From Geminicoccaceae bacterium (GTDB lineage Bacteria; Pseudomonadota; Alphaproteobacteria; Geminicoccales; Geminicoccaceae): DNA of 64,000 bases. This document shows positions 8,390-17,209 of this stretch, in pieces. The notes under the pieces were generated by a model. It had not been told where the DNA came from and ran no database searches. It saw only the letters and a program-made list of their open reading frames with translations. Location: positions 1 through 64,000 of the forward strand of contig JACKIN010000013.1 in the NCBI GenBank assembly GCA_020638495.1, in the 5' to 3' direction. Position 1 is the first letter of the stretch. Each line of letters starts with the position of its first letter. The translations under genes were made by a program, and so were the position numbers.

Positions 8390-9574
8390 TCAGCCGAGCA
8401 GCTTCAGGAGCTGCTGGGGCATCTGGTTGGCCTGGGCGAGCATCGCCACCGAGGCCTGCAGCAGGACCTGCTTGGAGGAGAAGTTGCTCATCTCCGCCGC
8501 CATGTCGACATCGAGCAGCACCGAGCGCGCGGCATCGAGATTCTCGACCGTGGTCGCCAGATTGGCCGAGGCGAACTCGAAGCGCGAGATCAGGGCACCC
8601 ACATCGGCGCGATGCTCGTTGAGCAGCGAGATCGATCGGTCGAGGATGTTGCCGGCGGTGATCGCGTTGTTCTGGGTGCCGATGCTGGCCGGGTTGCCGG
8701 CGCCGTCGAAGTCGGCGAGCGACCGGTCGGCGGTGACGTTCAGGTGGTCGGCGATGCCCGTGCCGCCGAGGGCCGAGGTGCGGATGTCGGCGATGGTGAC
8801 GTCGATGGTGTCGGAGGAGCTGACGCCGACCTGGAAGCTCATGGCACCGGAGGTCACCGTCGCCGTGTTGTTGGCGGCGATGGCCACGGTGTCGAGATCG
8901 AAGGCGGTGAAGGCGACCTCGAGGCCGAACTGGTCGAAGGCGACGCTGCCGGTGAAGGCGGTGTCGGTGTTGTCGAGGGTGACCGACTGCGATTCGGCGC
9001 CCACGCCGGTGCCCTGGGTGACGGTGAGGACACCGGTGGCATCGTCGTAGGCGACGGTGTAGGCGCCGGCCTCGGACCCGCCGGTGAGCTTGAGCTCGGC
9101 CGCCCCCGAGCCGTCGATGGCCGTGCCGATGGCGGAGAACGCGGTGGCGATGTTGCCGCTCAAAAGCTCGGTGCCGTTGAACTTGGTCTGGGCGGCGATG
9201 GCGTCGATCTGGCCGGAGAGCGCCTGGAACTCCTTGTCCAGGAACCCACGCTCGTTGTCGCTCACCGAGCCCGACTGCGCCTGGACGGCCAGCGCCTTCA
9301 TCCGCATCAGGATGTCGACCACCTGCGAGAGGCCGCCATCGGCGACCTGGAGGAGGGAGGAAGCCTGGCCGGCATTGACCTGGGCCTGCTTCAGGGCGGT
9401 GACATCGGCCTTGATCTTGGTGCCGATGGCGAGCGAGGCGGCGTCGTCGGAGGCGCGGACGATGCGCGAGCCGCTCGACAGCTTGGCCAGCGAGCTCGCG
9501 GCCATGTTGTTGTTCTGACTGAGATAGCGAAGTGCCGTGTTGGCGGTGGTGTTGGTGGTTGCCGTCAGGGCCAT
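8390..9574 (-). CDS. fliC: Flagellin, copy 2
   Basis: A 394-residue flagellin paralogue of the gene at 6937. The ATG at 9574 (MALTATTNTT) was chosen because it aligns with the start of copy 1 and has GGAGC upstream; an earlier in-frame ATG at 9613 would add 13 unrelated residues. The D0/D1 helices and the C-terminal SNFSSKQVLLQASVAMLAQA segment match copy 1. The copies differ mainly in the segment before the C-terminal helix, where this one has an extra ~11 residues (around GTGIADHLNVTADRSLADF). It has its own terminator-like hairpin at 8317. Confidence 0.95.
   Translation of the reverse strand: MALTATTNTTANTALRYLSQNNNMAASSLAKLSSGSRIVRASDDAASLAIGTKIKADVTALKQAQVNAGQASSLLQVADGGLSQVVDILMRMKALAVQAQSGSVSDNERGFLDKEFQALSGQIDAIAAQTKFNGTELLSGNIATAFSAIGTAIDGSGAAELKLTGGSEAGAYTVAYDDATGVLTVTQGTGVGAESQSVTLDNTDTAFTGSVAFDQFGLEVAFTAFDLDTVAIAANNTATVTSGAMSFQVGVSSSDTIDVTIADIRTSALGGTGIADHLNVTADRSLADFDGAGNPASIGTQNNAITAGNILDRSISLLNEHRADVGALISRFEFASANLATTVENLDAARSVLLDVDMAAEMSNFSSKQVLLQASVAMLAQANQMPQQLLKLLG
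8778..9238. repeat. 461-bp identical block shared by the two flagellins (copy 2)
   Basis: Partner of 7292-7752, identical at every base that I compared line by line. See the other copy for boundaries. Confidence 0.92.
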
Positions 9575-9715
9575 GGGAACGCTGCTCCAGCTCGGTCGTT
9601 CAGGGTGCGTCAAGGGGTGCCGCTCGGCACCGCCGACGCGCGACTCGACGCACGCGGCGCATCGTTTCTACCGCTCAATGGTTAAGGAAGCGTTTGCCGA
9701 AGAGACGCCTTCGGC

Positions 9716-10330
9716 TCAGGCGGCGCGTGGTCGTGGCCCGAGCCCGGCGGTCAGCCGGTCGCCGAGGCGTGCGAGGCGCTCGAGCTGGTCGAGGCGCTTG
9801 TCGAGCTCCGCGAGCGTGTCGTCCTGGTCCGGCGTGTCGTCCGCGAGCCACACGGCGAGGACGCGGCCATAGGCCAGCATAAGCGCCCGCCGGGCGAGGC
9901 GGCCCCGCAGGCCACGGCCCGGCAGCCCGGCGAGATCGAGCAGCCAGGCGGCCATCCGGTCGAGGCTCGCGAGCGTGGCGAGCGCAAGCTCGACCTCGGC
10001 CCGCGCTTCCACGCGGAGCCGGGCGAGCCCCGGCTTGAAGGGGGCGAGCGCGTCGAGGCGGCGCATCAGGAGCTCGAACAGCCGCTCGCGCGGGCTCAGC
10101 TCGAGCAGCTCGTCCGGCGGTGCTGCCAGCATCGCCCGGTCGAGCCGCTCCCCGAGCCGACCGACGAGGGCGGCCGGCGTCGGCAGCAGGTCGTGGATAT
10201 CGTCGAGCGAGGCGCCGGTCCGCTCCGCAAGGGCGAGAGCCGAGAAGCCGTGCCAGCCCTTCTCGGCGATCAGGGCGAAGGCCGCCTCGAGGAGGTCCGG
10301 TCGTGGCTGGGCCTTGGCCTTCCTGCTCAT
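9716..10330 (-). CDS. TetR/AcrR-type regulator
   Basis: A 204-residue probable transcriptional regulator. Residues 8-60 have a TetR-type helix-turn-helix layout (LLEAAFALIAEKGWHGFSAL followed by LAERTGASLDDIHDLLPTPA). The recognition helix region lacks the usual Tyr-Tyr-His-Phe run, so it is a divergent member. The C-terminal two thirds are helical and Leu/Arg-rich, as expected for a dimerisation and ligand domain. It lies 34 nt after proC on the same strand and may be cotranscribed with proC and the ybjN-like gene. The ligand is unknown. Confidence 0.7.
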   Translation of the reverse strand: MSRKAKAQPRPDLLEAAFALIAEKGWHGFSALALAERTGASLDDIHDLLPTPAALVGRLGERLDRAMLAAPPDELLELSPRERLFELLMRRLDALAPFKPGLARLRVEARAEVELALATLASLDRMAAWLLDLAGLPGRGLRGRLARRALMLAYGRVLAVWLADDTPDQDDTLAELDKRLDQLERLARLGDRLTAGLGPRPRAA

Positions 10331-10364
10331 CCTGCCTCCATCACGCTCTCCCGAGCCGGTCGCC

Positions 10365-11198
10365 TCAGGCGAGCTGGCGCGATCGCTCCGCCGCCCGGAC
10401 GAGGGCCTCGCCGACCAGACCGCTCAGCCCGGCCTCGGTTCCCCCGTCCGCCGGCATCAGCACGTCCAGGGCCGCCCGTGTCGTGCCGCCCGGGCTGGTC
10501 ACGGCCTCGCGGAGCGCTGCCGCCGTCGCATCGCTCGATTCGAGCAGGGCACCGGAGCCGGCGACGGTGGCCCGGGCGAGGCGCATGGCGAGCTCCGGTG
10601 CCAGGCCCAGGCGCTCGCCGGCCGCGGCCAGCGCCTCGACCAGGAGGCAGACATAGGCGGGGCCGCCGCCGGAAAGGGCGGTCACGGCGTGCATCTCCGC
10701 CTCGGCGTCGAGCCAGAGGGTTTCCCCCACCGCCTGCATCAGCCGCTCGGCCAGCGCCCGGTTCGCTGCGTCGGTCGCCGGATTGGCGAAGAGGGCGGAG
10801 ATGCCCCGGCCGATCGCCGCCGGGGTGTTCGGCATCACCCGCACGATCGGCGTGACGGCGCCGAACGCGGCCTCGAACACGGCGAGCGGCTTGCCCGCGG
10901 CGATGGAGAGCACGAGGCCGCCGGGCGCCAGATGGCCGGGCAACGCCGGCAGCACGTCCGCCATGACCTGCGGCTTCACCGCGAGGACGAGGATTCGGGC
11001 CCGAAAGCCGGGCGGCAGGTCGGCGGCAGAAGGCACCACGGCGAGACCCTGCGCTGTCAGCGCCGCGGCGCGGCCGGGATCGGGCTCGATCACCGTGGCG
11101 GAGCCGGAAGCCAGGCCCTGCCGCAGCCAGCCGCCGAGCAGCGCCTCGCCCATCCGGCCACCACCGACCAGGAGCAGCGGGCCCGGGATGGTCGCCAT
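10365..11198 (-). CDS. proC: Pyrroline-5-carboxylate reductase
   Basis: A 277-residue ProC that reduces pyrroline-5-carboxylate to proline with NAD(P)H. The Rossmann motif LLLVGGGRMGEALLGGW sits at residues 8-24. The family signature follows in VMPNTPAAIGRGISALF (about residues 118-134), ALSGGGPAYVCLLVEAL (about 166-182) and REAVTSPGGTTRAAL near the C-terminus. The start ATG at 11198 overlaps the stop of the ybjN-like gene by one base (TGATG), so translation is probably coupled. The length is normal for the family. Confidence 0.93.
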   Translation of the reverse strand: MATIPGPLLLVGGGRMGEALLGGWLRQGLASGSATVIEPDPGRAAALTAQGLAVVPSAADLPPGFRARILVLAVKPQVMADVLPALPGHLAPGGLVLSIAAGKPLAVFEAAFGAVTPIVRVMPNTPAAIGRGISALFANPATDAANRALAERLMQAVGETLWLDAEAEMHAVTALSGGGPAYVCLLVEALAAAGERLGLAPELAMRLARATVAGSGALLESSDATAAALREAVTSPGGTTRAALDVLMPADGGTEAGLSGLVGEALVRAAERSRQLA

Positions 11199-11701
11199 CA
11201 GGCTTCGCCTTCGGTTTCCAGCATGGCGGCCAGGATCGCCTCCTGCGGCTCCTTGCCACCCCAGAGGACGAACTGGAAGGCCGGGTAGAAGCGCTCGCAC
11301 TCGTTGAGCGCGATCTCCACCAGATCCTCGATGAGGGAGGCGCTGGCGGTCGAGCCCTCGCGGAACAGCGAGGCGTGCCGGAAGACCGGCAGGTCCTCTT
11401 CGGGCCAGATCTCGAAATGCCCGACCCACAGCTTCTCGTTGGCGATCGCGAGGACGTGATAGAAGTCCGGCCGCTTCTTGGCCGGCACCTTCATGTCGAG
11501 GGCGCAGGACAGGTGCAGCACGCCCATCTCCGGGTGCCAGGCGAACCACAGCTTGTAGTGGCACCACTGGCCGCTGATCTCGGCGGCCAGCTCCTCGTCG
11601 CTCTGGCGATGGAACGGCCAATCGTTGGCGACGGCCATCTTCTCGACCAGCTCGAGCGGGTTGCGGGGCGGAACGGCGAATTCGGAAAGAAGGGAAGTCA
11701 C
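11198..11701 (-). CDS. YbjN domain-containing protein
   Basis: A 167-residue YbjN-fold protein, related to type III secretion chaperones by fold; the family has no agreed biochemical role. It contains the recognisable NDWPFHRQSDEELAAEISG stretch and LHLSCALDMKVPAKKRPDFY. The GTG at 11701 was chosen because GGAG lies nine bases upstream and the upstream in-frame sequence is Arg/Pro-rich and unlike the family. It is followed without a gap by proC. This ybjN-proC pairing is common in alphaproteobacteria. Confidence 0.85.
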   Translation of the reverse strand: MTSLLSEFAVPPRNPLELVEKMAVANDWPFHRQSDEELAAEISGQWCHYKLWFAWHPEMGVLHLSCALDMKVPAKKRPDFYHVLAIANEKLWVGHFEIWPEEDLPVFRHASLFREGSTASASLIEDLVEIALNECERFYPAFQFVLWGGKEPQEAILAAMLETEGEA

Positions 11702-11864
11702 GAAGGTGCACTCCAAAGGCGGGGCAGTCCGTGCCGCCGCCGATCGCATGGAGCGACCGGGCGGCTGGGCTTGCCGGATGGCAAGCGAGCGGATCGCCTG
11801 ACCATCCGATCGGACCCTGCCAAAAGCGTCGGGGGCTGACAAGGCTGGGCGGGAGGGGGATCGA

Positions 11865-12209
11865 TCAGCCGGCGGATCCCGCCTCGGTCGCCGGGTCGGG
11901 CCCTTCCGCCCCCCGGCGTTTCGGGCGCGCCCTGGCCTCCGGCGCCGGATCGGCGGTCTCGAGCGCGGCGAGCTTCGCCTCGAGGCGGTCGAGCCGCGCC
12001 TTCAGGGCTTCCTGCTCGGCCCTGGCCTTCGCCGCCATCGCCTGCACGGCATCGAACTCCTCGCGGGTGACCAGGTCCATCTCGCCGGCGAGCCGCTCCA
12101 GCCGCTCCTTGACGCGCAGCTCGATTTCCTCGCGCACGCCGCCCAGCGTGTTGATGGCCCCGCTCGCAACACGGGCCAGATCGTCGAACAGGCGGTTCTC
12201 GGTCTGCAT
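11865..12209 (-). CDS. ubiK: Ubiquinone biosynthesis accessory factor UbiK/BMFP family
   Basis: A 114-residue member of the YqiC/UbiK family. The start MQTENRLFDDLARVASGAIN is diagnostic, followed by an amphipathic helix and a coiled coil (EFDAVQAMAAKARAEQEALK, RLEAKLAALE, about residues 50-85). The C-terminal 30 residues are Pro/Ala/Arg-rich and low in complexity. In enterobacteria UbiK supports assembly of the ubiquinone biosynthesis complex; the same role here is inferred. The ATG at 12209 is used; the in-frame upstream Met at 12266 adds an unrelated stretch. It is divergent from lgt. Confidence 0.8.
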   Translation of the reverse strand: MQTENRLFDDLARVASGAINTLGGVREEIELRVKERLERLAGEMDLVTREEFDAVQAMAAKARAEQEALKARLDRLEAKLAALETADPAPEARARPKRRGAEGPDPATEAGSAG

Positions 12210-12391
12210 CGGGACCTCCATCGAGCACGGCGTCGCCATCGAGCCGGTAGGGGGAATATCGGGCATCGGGGTCCGGGGAACAAGCCCGGCAACACCCGAG
12301 GGGCCGGCTTGTCGCGGCGCGCGGGAGCCACTATCAGGGCCTCGGGAGCTGCGCGGGTGCTAACCTCTTAATTTAGCTGGAGCCATTGATC

Positions 12392-13207
12392 TTGTCGTTT
12401 TTGGCGATCCCGTTCCCGGCCTTCGACCCGGTGCTGATCCAGCTCGGCCCCTTCGCGATCCGCTGGTACGCGCTGGCCTACATCGCCGGGCTCCTGGGCG
12501 GCTGGCAGCTCCTGAAGCGCATGGTTGCCCGGCCCGGCTGGACGATGACGCCCGAGCAGGTCGACGACCTGCTCTTCTTCGCGACGCTGGGCGTCATCCT
12601 CGGCGGCCGGCTCGGCTTCGTCCTCTTCTATCACCCGCTCTACTATCTCTCGAACCCGCTGCAGATCCTCGCCGTCTGGCAGGGCGGCATGTCGTTCCAT
12701 GGCGGCCTCGTCGGCGTGCTGGTGGCCTGCTGGCTCTTCGCCCGCAGCCGCGGCATCCCCGCCCTGGAGGTCGGCGACGCCGTCGCCACGGTGACGCCCG
12801 TCGGGCTCTTCTTCGGCAGGCTCGCCAACTTCATCAACGCCGAGCTCTGGGGGCGGCCGACCGAGCTGCCCTGGGGCATGGTCTTCCCCAATGCCGGGCC
12901 GCTGCCGCGCCACCCCAGCCAGCTCTACGAGGCGGCGCTCGAGGGAATCCTGCTCTTCATCGTGCTGCAGGTCATGGCGCGCGGGGCTCGCGATCCCGCC
13001 ACCGCCGGCCGGCTCGGTGGGACCTTCCTTTTGGGCTACGGCCTCTGTCGGGCCTTCGTCGAGCTGTTCCGCGAGCCCGATGCGCATCTCGGCCTGCTCT
13101 TCGGCTTCATCACCATGGGGCAGCTCCTGTCATTGCCGATGATCCTGCTCGGGCTCGTGCTGATCGCCTGGAGCTGGCGCGACCGCGGGCGACGGGTGGC
13201 CTCGTGA
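12392..13207 (+). CDS. lgt: Prolipoprotein diacylglyceryl transferase
   Basis: Lgt moves the diacylglyceryl group of phosphatidylglycerol onto the lipobox Cys of prolipoproteins in the inner membrane. The Lgt signature GRLANFINAELWGRPTE is complete, with the essential HGGLVGVL His region and RHPSQLYEAALEG downstream. About seven hydrophobic segments are visible. No ATG lies near the conserved N-terminus; TTG at 12392 has GGAG nine bases upstream and TTG at 12386 has it three bases away, so the start is uncertain by two codons. The stop overlaps the next gene's GTG (GTGA). Confidence 0.93.
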   Translation: MSFLAIPFPAFDPVLIQLGPFAIRWYALAYIAGLLGGWQLLKRMVARPGWTMTPEQVDDLLFFATLGVILGGRLGFVLFYHPLYYLSNPLQILAVWQGGMSFHGGLVGVLVACWLFARSRGIPALEVGDAVATVTPVGLFFGRLANFINAELWGRPTELPWGMVFPNAGPLPRHPSQLYEAALEGILLFIVLQVMARGARDPATAGRLGGTFLLGYGLCRAFVELFREPDAHLGLLFGFITMGQLLSLPMILLGLVLIAWSWRDRGRRVAS

Positions 13208-14355
13208 CGGTCGCCGCCGCATCGCCGGCCGGGCTGGACGATGACGTGGCGAGCCCGCTCGGGCGGGAGCTCGTCGCCCTGATCGAGGCGCACGGCCCGA
13301 TCGACGTCGCCACCTTCATGGCCCTCGCCCTCGGCCACCCGACGCATGGCTACTACTCGTCCCGGGCAGCGCTCGGTGCCGGCGGCGATTTCGTCACGGC
13401 CCCCGAGGCGTCGCAGCTCTTCGGCGAGCTCATCGGCGCCGCGCTGGCCACTGCCTGGCAGCAGGCGGGGGGGGCGCCGGCCCGGCTGGTCGAGCTCGGC
13501 CCCGGCAACGGCACGCTGCTCGCCGATCTCTGGCGGGCGACGGCCGGGGTCAAAGGCTTCCACGCCGCGCTCGACGTGCATCTGGTCGAGACGAGCCCGC
13601 TCCTGCGTCGGCGGCAGGCCGAGCGGCTCGGTGCCGTTCCCGGTCTCGCCTGGCACGCGGCGCTCGACGAGGTGCCGGCCGACCGGCCGCTCCTGGTCGT
13701 CGCCAACGAGTTCCTCGACGCCCTGCCGATCCGCCAGCTGATCCGGCTGGAGGATGGCTGGCACGAGATCCAGCTCGGCCTCGACGCCCGGGGCCGGCTC
13801 GCCTTCGCACCCGATCCCAGGCCCTCGCCTCTCGCCCTCCGCCTGCCCGCGGCACCGATCGGCAGTGTCCTGGAGCTCAGCCCGGCGCGCGAGGCGGCCG
13901 TGGCCGGGATCGCCCATCGCCTCGCCGACCAGGGCGGCCTGGCGCTGGTCGTCGACTATGGCGAGCGCGATCCGGCCCCCGGCAGCACGCTGCAGGCGGT
14001 CAGCCGCCATCGCCGGGTCGATCCCCTGACCCGGCCGGGCGAGGTCGATCTCACGTCGCGGGTCCACTTCGCTCCGTTGATCAATGTTGCCGGTGCCGCC
14101 GGGCCCACCGTCTTCGGCCCGGTGCCGCAGGGCCTCTTCCTCCAGCGCCTCGGCATCGACCTGCGCCTCGGGCACCTGCTCGCCGGGGCTTCGGCCGCCG
14201 CCGCGACCGGGCTTCGCCTTGGCCATGCGCGGCTGACGGAACCTGCTGCCATGGGCGAGCTCTTCCAGGTGCTCACCATCGACGGCTGGGGCAACGGCCC
14301 GCCGGCCGGCTTCGTCGCGGCCGAGGCGAACGCGCCCGTCAGGGCCCGGCCATGA
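13204..14355 (+). CDS. MidA/NDUFAF7-type SAM-dependent methyltransferase
   Basis: A 383-residue class I methyltransferase of the family that includes NDUFAF7/MidA, which methylates an arginine in a complex I subunit in eukaryotes. Typical blocks are THGYYSSRAALGAGGDFVTA near residue 45, APEASQLFGELIGAAL, the SAM-binding LVELGPGNGTLLADLWRA near residue 97, and the NEFLDALPIRQL motif near residue 170. It starts at a GTG overlapping the lgt stop and ends in an ATGA overlap with pgeF, so lgt-midA-pgeF is a translationally coupled operon. Confidence 0.88.
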   Translation: MTVAAASPAGLDDDVASPLGRELVALIEAHGPIDVATFMALALGHPTHGYYSSRAALGAGGDFVTAPEASQLFGELIGAALATAWQQAGGAPARLVELGPGNGTLLADLWRATAGVKGFHAALDVHLVETSPLLRRRQAERLGAVPGLAWHAALDEVPADRPLLVVANEFLDALPIRQLIRLEDGWHEIQLGLDARGRLAFAPDPRPSPLALRLPAAPIGSVLELSPAREAAVAGIAHRLADQGGLALVVDYGERDPAPGSTLQAVSRHRRVDPLTRPGEVDLTSRVHFAPLINVAGAAGPTVFGPVPQGLFLQRLGIDLRLGHLLAGASAAAATGLRLGHARLTEPAAMGELFQVLTIDGWGNGPPAGFVAAEANAPVRARP

Positions 14356-15116
14356 AGCTCGAGGCTCTGGCGCTCGCCCGGCTCGACGGTGTCGCGCACG
14401 GCTTCCTCGGCCGGCGGGGCGGCGTCAGCGAGGGGCCGTTCGCCAGCCTCAACGTCTCGCTCCGCAACGCCGACGACACGGCGAACGCGCTGGAGAACCG
14501 GCGCCGCGCCGTGGCGGCGCTCGGGCAAGCCGACCATCCTCTCCTGATCGCACGCCAGGTCCACGGCACGCGCTGCGCCATCGTCGAGGCCGCCTTCGAT
14601 CCCTTGGCACCGCCCGAGGCCGACGCCCTGGCGACGGCGACGCCGGGGCTCGTGCTCGGCGTCACCACCGCCGACTGTGCCCCGGTCCTCTTCGCCGATC
14701 CGGCGGCCGGGGTCGTTGCCGCGGCCCATGCCGGCTGGCGTGGTGCGAAGGACGGCATCCTCGAGGCGACCGTGGAAGCCATGCGCCGGCTCGGGGCCGT
14801 GCCGGGCCGGACGGTCGCCGCCATCGGCCCCTGCATCGCCGTCGCCTCCTATGAGGTGGGTGCCGAGTTCGAGACGGCGTTTCTCGCGGCCGAGCCCGAG
14901 AGCCGCCGCTTCTTTCGGGCCGTGGCCGCCGGGCAGCGTCATTTCGATCTCGCCGGCTACTGCGTCGACCGCCTGGCCCGGGCCGGGATCGCCACTGTCG
15001 AGCGGCTCGACCGCGACACCTGCGCCGAGGCGGAGGACTTCTTCAGCTATCGCCGGGCGACACGCGACGGCGAGCGGCATTTCGGCCTGCAGGTGGCGGC
15101 CATCTCACGCTTCTGA
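14352..15116 (+). CDS. pgeF: Peptidoglycan editing factor PgeF (multicopper polyphenol oxidase fold)
   Basis: A 254-residue PgeF/YfiH protein that in E. coli removes wrongly incorporated L-Ser from peptidoglycan precursors. The family motifs are all present: RGGVSEGPFASLNVS, RQVHG, TTADCAPVLFAD with the metal-binding Cys, AAHAGWRGA with the His, AIGPCI, and EAEDFFSYRR near the C-terminus. The ATG overlaps the midA stop in ATGA. The TAXI gene converges on it with a gap of nine bases. Confidence 0.92.
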   Translation: MKLEALALARLDGVAHGFLGRRGGVSEGPFASLNVSLRNADDTANALENRRRAVAALGQADHPLLIARQVHGTRCAIVEAAFDPLAPPEADALATATPGLVLGVTTADCAPVLFADPAAGVVAAAHAGWRGAKDGILEATVEAMRRLGAVPGRTVAAIGPCIAVASYEVGAEFETAFLAAEPESRRFFRAVAAGQRHFDLAGYCVDRLARAGIATVERLDRDTCAEAEDFFSYRRATRDGERHFGLQVAAISRF

Positions 15117-15125
15117 ACGTCGCGC

Positions 15126-16142
15126 TCAGCCGCCCGGGGGCAGCAGCCCGACCTCGCGGTAGTAGCGCTCGGCGCCGGGATGCAGCGGAATGGCGGCCCC
15201 GTCGAGCGCCGTCTCGAGGGTGATCTGCCGGCCCTTCGCGTGGCCGCCATCGAGCAGGGCGCGTGCCGTGGGGTGCCAGAGGGCGCGACAGATGTCGTGC
15301 ACCAGCGCCTCGTCGAGCCGGGCATCCACCAGCCACTGCGCGACCACGGCGAGCGTCGGCGTCGGCCCGACCCCGGCATAGACGCCCCCCGGAATCAGGT
15401 CAGCCGAGAAGAAGGGATAGGTCTCGACCAGGGCCGCCGCCGCCTCGCCGTCGATCGGGGCGAGACGCGCGCCGAGATCGCTGGCCGCCTCGACCACCGA
15501 GGGGATCGGGTAGCCGCCGACGATGAAGAAGGCATCGAGCGCACCCTGGGCCATCAGCCGCACCGCCTGCTCCGGCTTGGCGTGGTAGGCGACGACGTCG
15601 TCGGTCGTCAGGCCATGGCCCTCGAGCAGCAGCAGCGCATCGATCTGCGTGCCCGAGCCCATGCTGTCGAGGCTGACCCGTCGGCCGCGCAGATCGCCGA
15701 CGCTCTCGATGCCGCTCTCGGCCGCGACCACCAGATGCACGCTCTCGACATAGAGGCTGGCCAGGAGCCGCAGGCTCTCGACCGGCTGCCGGCCGGCAAA
15801 GGCGCCGGTCCCGGTCTGGGCGAAATAAGCCACGTCGCTCTGCACGAAGCCGCTCTCGATGCGGCCTTCGGCAATGCCATCGATATTGTCGACCGAGCCG
15901 TTCGAGGACTGGACGATGGCGGCGAGCCCCGGCACGCCGCAGGAGCCGCCGGCGTCACAGCTGCGCGCCCCCGACGGCTGGCTGATGATCGTCGCGATCA
16001 GGCCGCCGATCGGATAGTAGGTGCCGGCGATCCCGCCCGTGCCGATGCGGAAGAGACGCATGTCCTGGCCAACGGCCGGCACCGCGCCGAGGCCGAGCAG
16101 GGCCGCCGCCCCGACGAGCGCCCGGCGCCGGTCAGTCCGCAC
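15126..16142 (-). CDS. TAXI-family TRAP transporter solute-binding protein
   Basis: A 338-residue periplasmic binding protein of the TAXI type. It has an N-terminal signal peptide (Arg-rich start, then ALVGAAALLGLGAVPAVG, cleavage near residue 25). The mature part starts with FRIGTGGIAGTYYPIGG and contains VQSSNGSVDNI, GFVQSDVAYFAQ and VSLDSMGSGTQ, the ligand-binding pattern of the family. No fused TRAP permease gene is adjacent, so its membrane partner must lie elsewhere. Its start overlaps the stop of the upstream secreted-protein gene by 11 bases. Confidence 0.88.
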   Translation of the reverse strand: MRTDRRRALVGAAALLGLGAVPAVGQDMRLFRIGTGGIAGTYYPIGGLIATIISQPSGARSCDAGGSCGVPGLAAIVQSSNGSVDNIDGIAEGRIESGFVQSDVAYFAQTGTGAFAGRQPVESLRLLASLYVESVHLVVAAESGIESVGDLRGRRVSLDSMGSGTQIDALLLLEGHGLTTDDVVAYHAKPEQAVRLMAQGALDAFFIVGGYPIPSVVEAASDLGARLAPIDGEAAAALVETYPFFSADLIPGGVYAGVGPTPTLAVVAQWLVDARLDEALVHDICRALWHPTARALLDGGHAKGRQITLETALDGAAIPLHPGAERYYREVGLLPPGG

Positions 16143-16695
16143 GGACCGCCCACCCGTCGATGCGCCGCAGCACCTCGCCGTCGACCACCCGCTCGAAGGT
16201 CAGCTCGAGCCCGTCATCGACCAGTTGGCGGGTGTAGGTCTGCAGCTCGTACTGGCCGTCCTCCAGAATGGCGAAGGAGAAGACATGCATGCCGTTCTCG
16301 TCGAGCTTCGCCCAGCGGACCGGATCGCCCGCCAGGGGTGACATCTCCTCCTGCCGCTGGAAAAGGTTGGCGACCGATGCCTCGACGAAGAGGCGGCTGC
16401 CGTCATGCGGCTCGAAGATCACCTCGTTGACCCGGCGCTTCACGCCCGGCACGTCGCGGCGGCCGTCGACCAGCGTGACATTGGTCCAGCGCAGGCGAAA
16501 GCCGGTGCGCCGGAACGGCCCGATCTCGATATCGATGTCGCGCGTCTCGACCAGACCCTCGCCCGTGTCGCGGACTTCGGCGCGACCGACGAAGGCGCCG
16601 AAATAGTCGGTCAGCGACTGCGCCGACACAGGTCCGGGCAGGGTCGTCAGGCAGAGCAGGGCCGCGAGCGCGAGACGACGGCAAAAATGCGTCAT
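16132..16695 (-). CDS. Secreted protein of unknown function
   Basis: A 187-residue protein with a clear signal peptide (MTHFCRRLALAALLCLTTLP, cleavage after PVSA near residue 25). The mature part is rich in beta-type alternation (RTGFRLRWTNVTLVDG, YELQTYTRQLVDDGLELTF) and has no motif I recognise. It sits between a second secreted protein gene (four-base gap upstream) and the TAXI gene (overlap downstream), so the three exported proteins form one operon and may work together in the periplasm. Confidence 0.75.
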   Translation of the reverse strand: MTHFCRRLALAALLCLTTLPGPVSAQSLTDYFGAFVGRAEVRDTGEGLVETRDIDIEIGPFRRTGFRLRWTNVTLVDGRRDVPGVKRRVNEVIFEPHDGSRLFVEASVANLFQRQEEMSPLAGDPVRWAKLDENGMHVFSFAILEDGQYELQTYTRQLVDDGLELTFERVVDGEVLRRIDGWAVRAD

Positions 16696-16699
16696 CGGC

Positions 16700-17209
16700 T
16701 CAGCTCCGCCTGTCCAGAAAACCGTGCAGACCGGGCTCGGGCACGCCGTCCAGGCGCCGCTGCACGCTGACCTCGAGCCGGTCCGCCGCCGGCGTGAGAA
16801 CGATGTGCAGCAGCTCGAAGCCGCCGTCCGCGACGATCTGCAGCCGATAGACGACGAGGCTCTCGGCTGCTCGCCGCGCCCAGAGCAGCGGGCGACCGTC
16901 CAGCACCGACCGGTCGTCGCCGTCCCCGAGAAAGCCGAAGAGGCCGCCGCCTTCCTCCACCTCGAACACGTCCGGCGCCGGGCCCGGCACCATCCTCGCG
17001 TCGAGCCGCTTGGCGCCCGGCGCGTTGATCGCGATCTCGAAGCCGTCGCGGGTCGGGTCGAGCCGTGCGTTGACAGGCAGCCCGGTGCCCGCGTCGGCGC
17101 CGGTGACGAGCAGCGAGCCGCGCCAGTCGCCGGCGAGCGAATCGGGCAGCTCGCCGCGTGCGTTGCCGGCCAGCAGCAGCACGAAGAAGAGGATCAAGAT
17201 GGCGCGCAT
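16700..17209 (-). CDS. Secreted protein of unknown function
   Basis: A 169-residue protein with a signal peptide (MRAILILFFVLLLAGNARGE). The ATG at 17209 was chosen because it gives a well-formed signal peptide; an in-frame Met at 17233 would add eight charged residues. The mature sequence starts with LPDSLAGDWRGSLLVTG and reads like a small lipocalin-like beta barrel, though no family motif is clear. It has a composition and length similar to the next gene at 16132 and could be a distant relative. First gene of the secreted-protein/TAXI operon. Confidence 0.72.
   Translation of the reverse strand: MRAILILFFVLLLAGNARGELPDSLAGDWRGSLLVTGADAGTGLPVNARLDPTRDGFEIAINAPGAKRLDARMVPGPAPDVFEVEEGGGLFGFLGDGDDRSVLDGRPLLWARRAAESLVVYRLQIVADGGFELLHIVLTPAADRLEVSVQRRLDGVPEPGLHGFLDRRS

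Noticed and set aside
11769..11786. GCTTGCC/GGCAAGC inverted repeat between the ubiK and ybjN-like genes
   Set aside because: A perfect 7-bp stem, but it is short, has no T-tract and no second copy to suggest a binding site.
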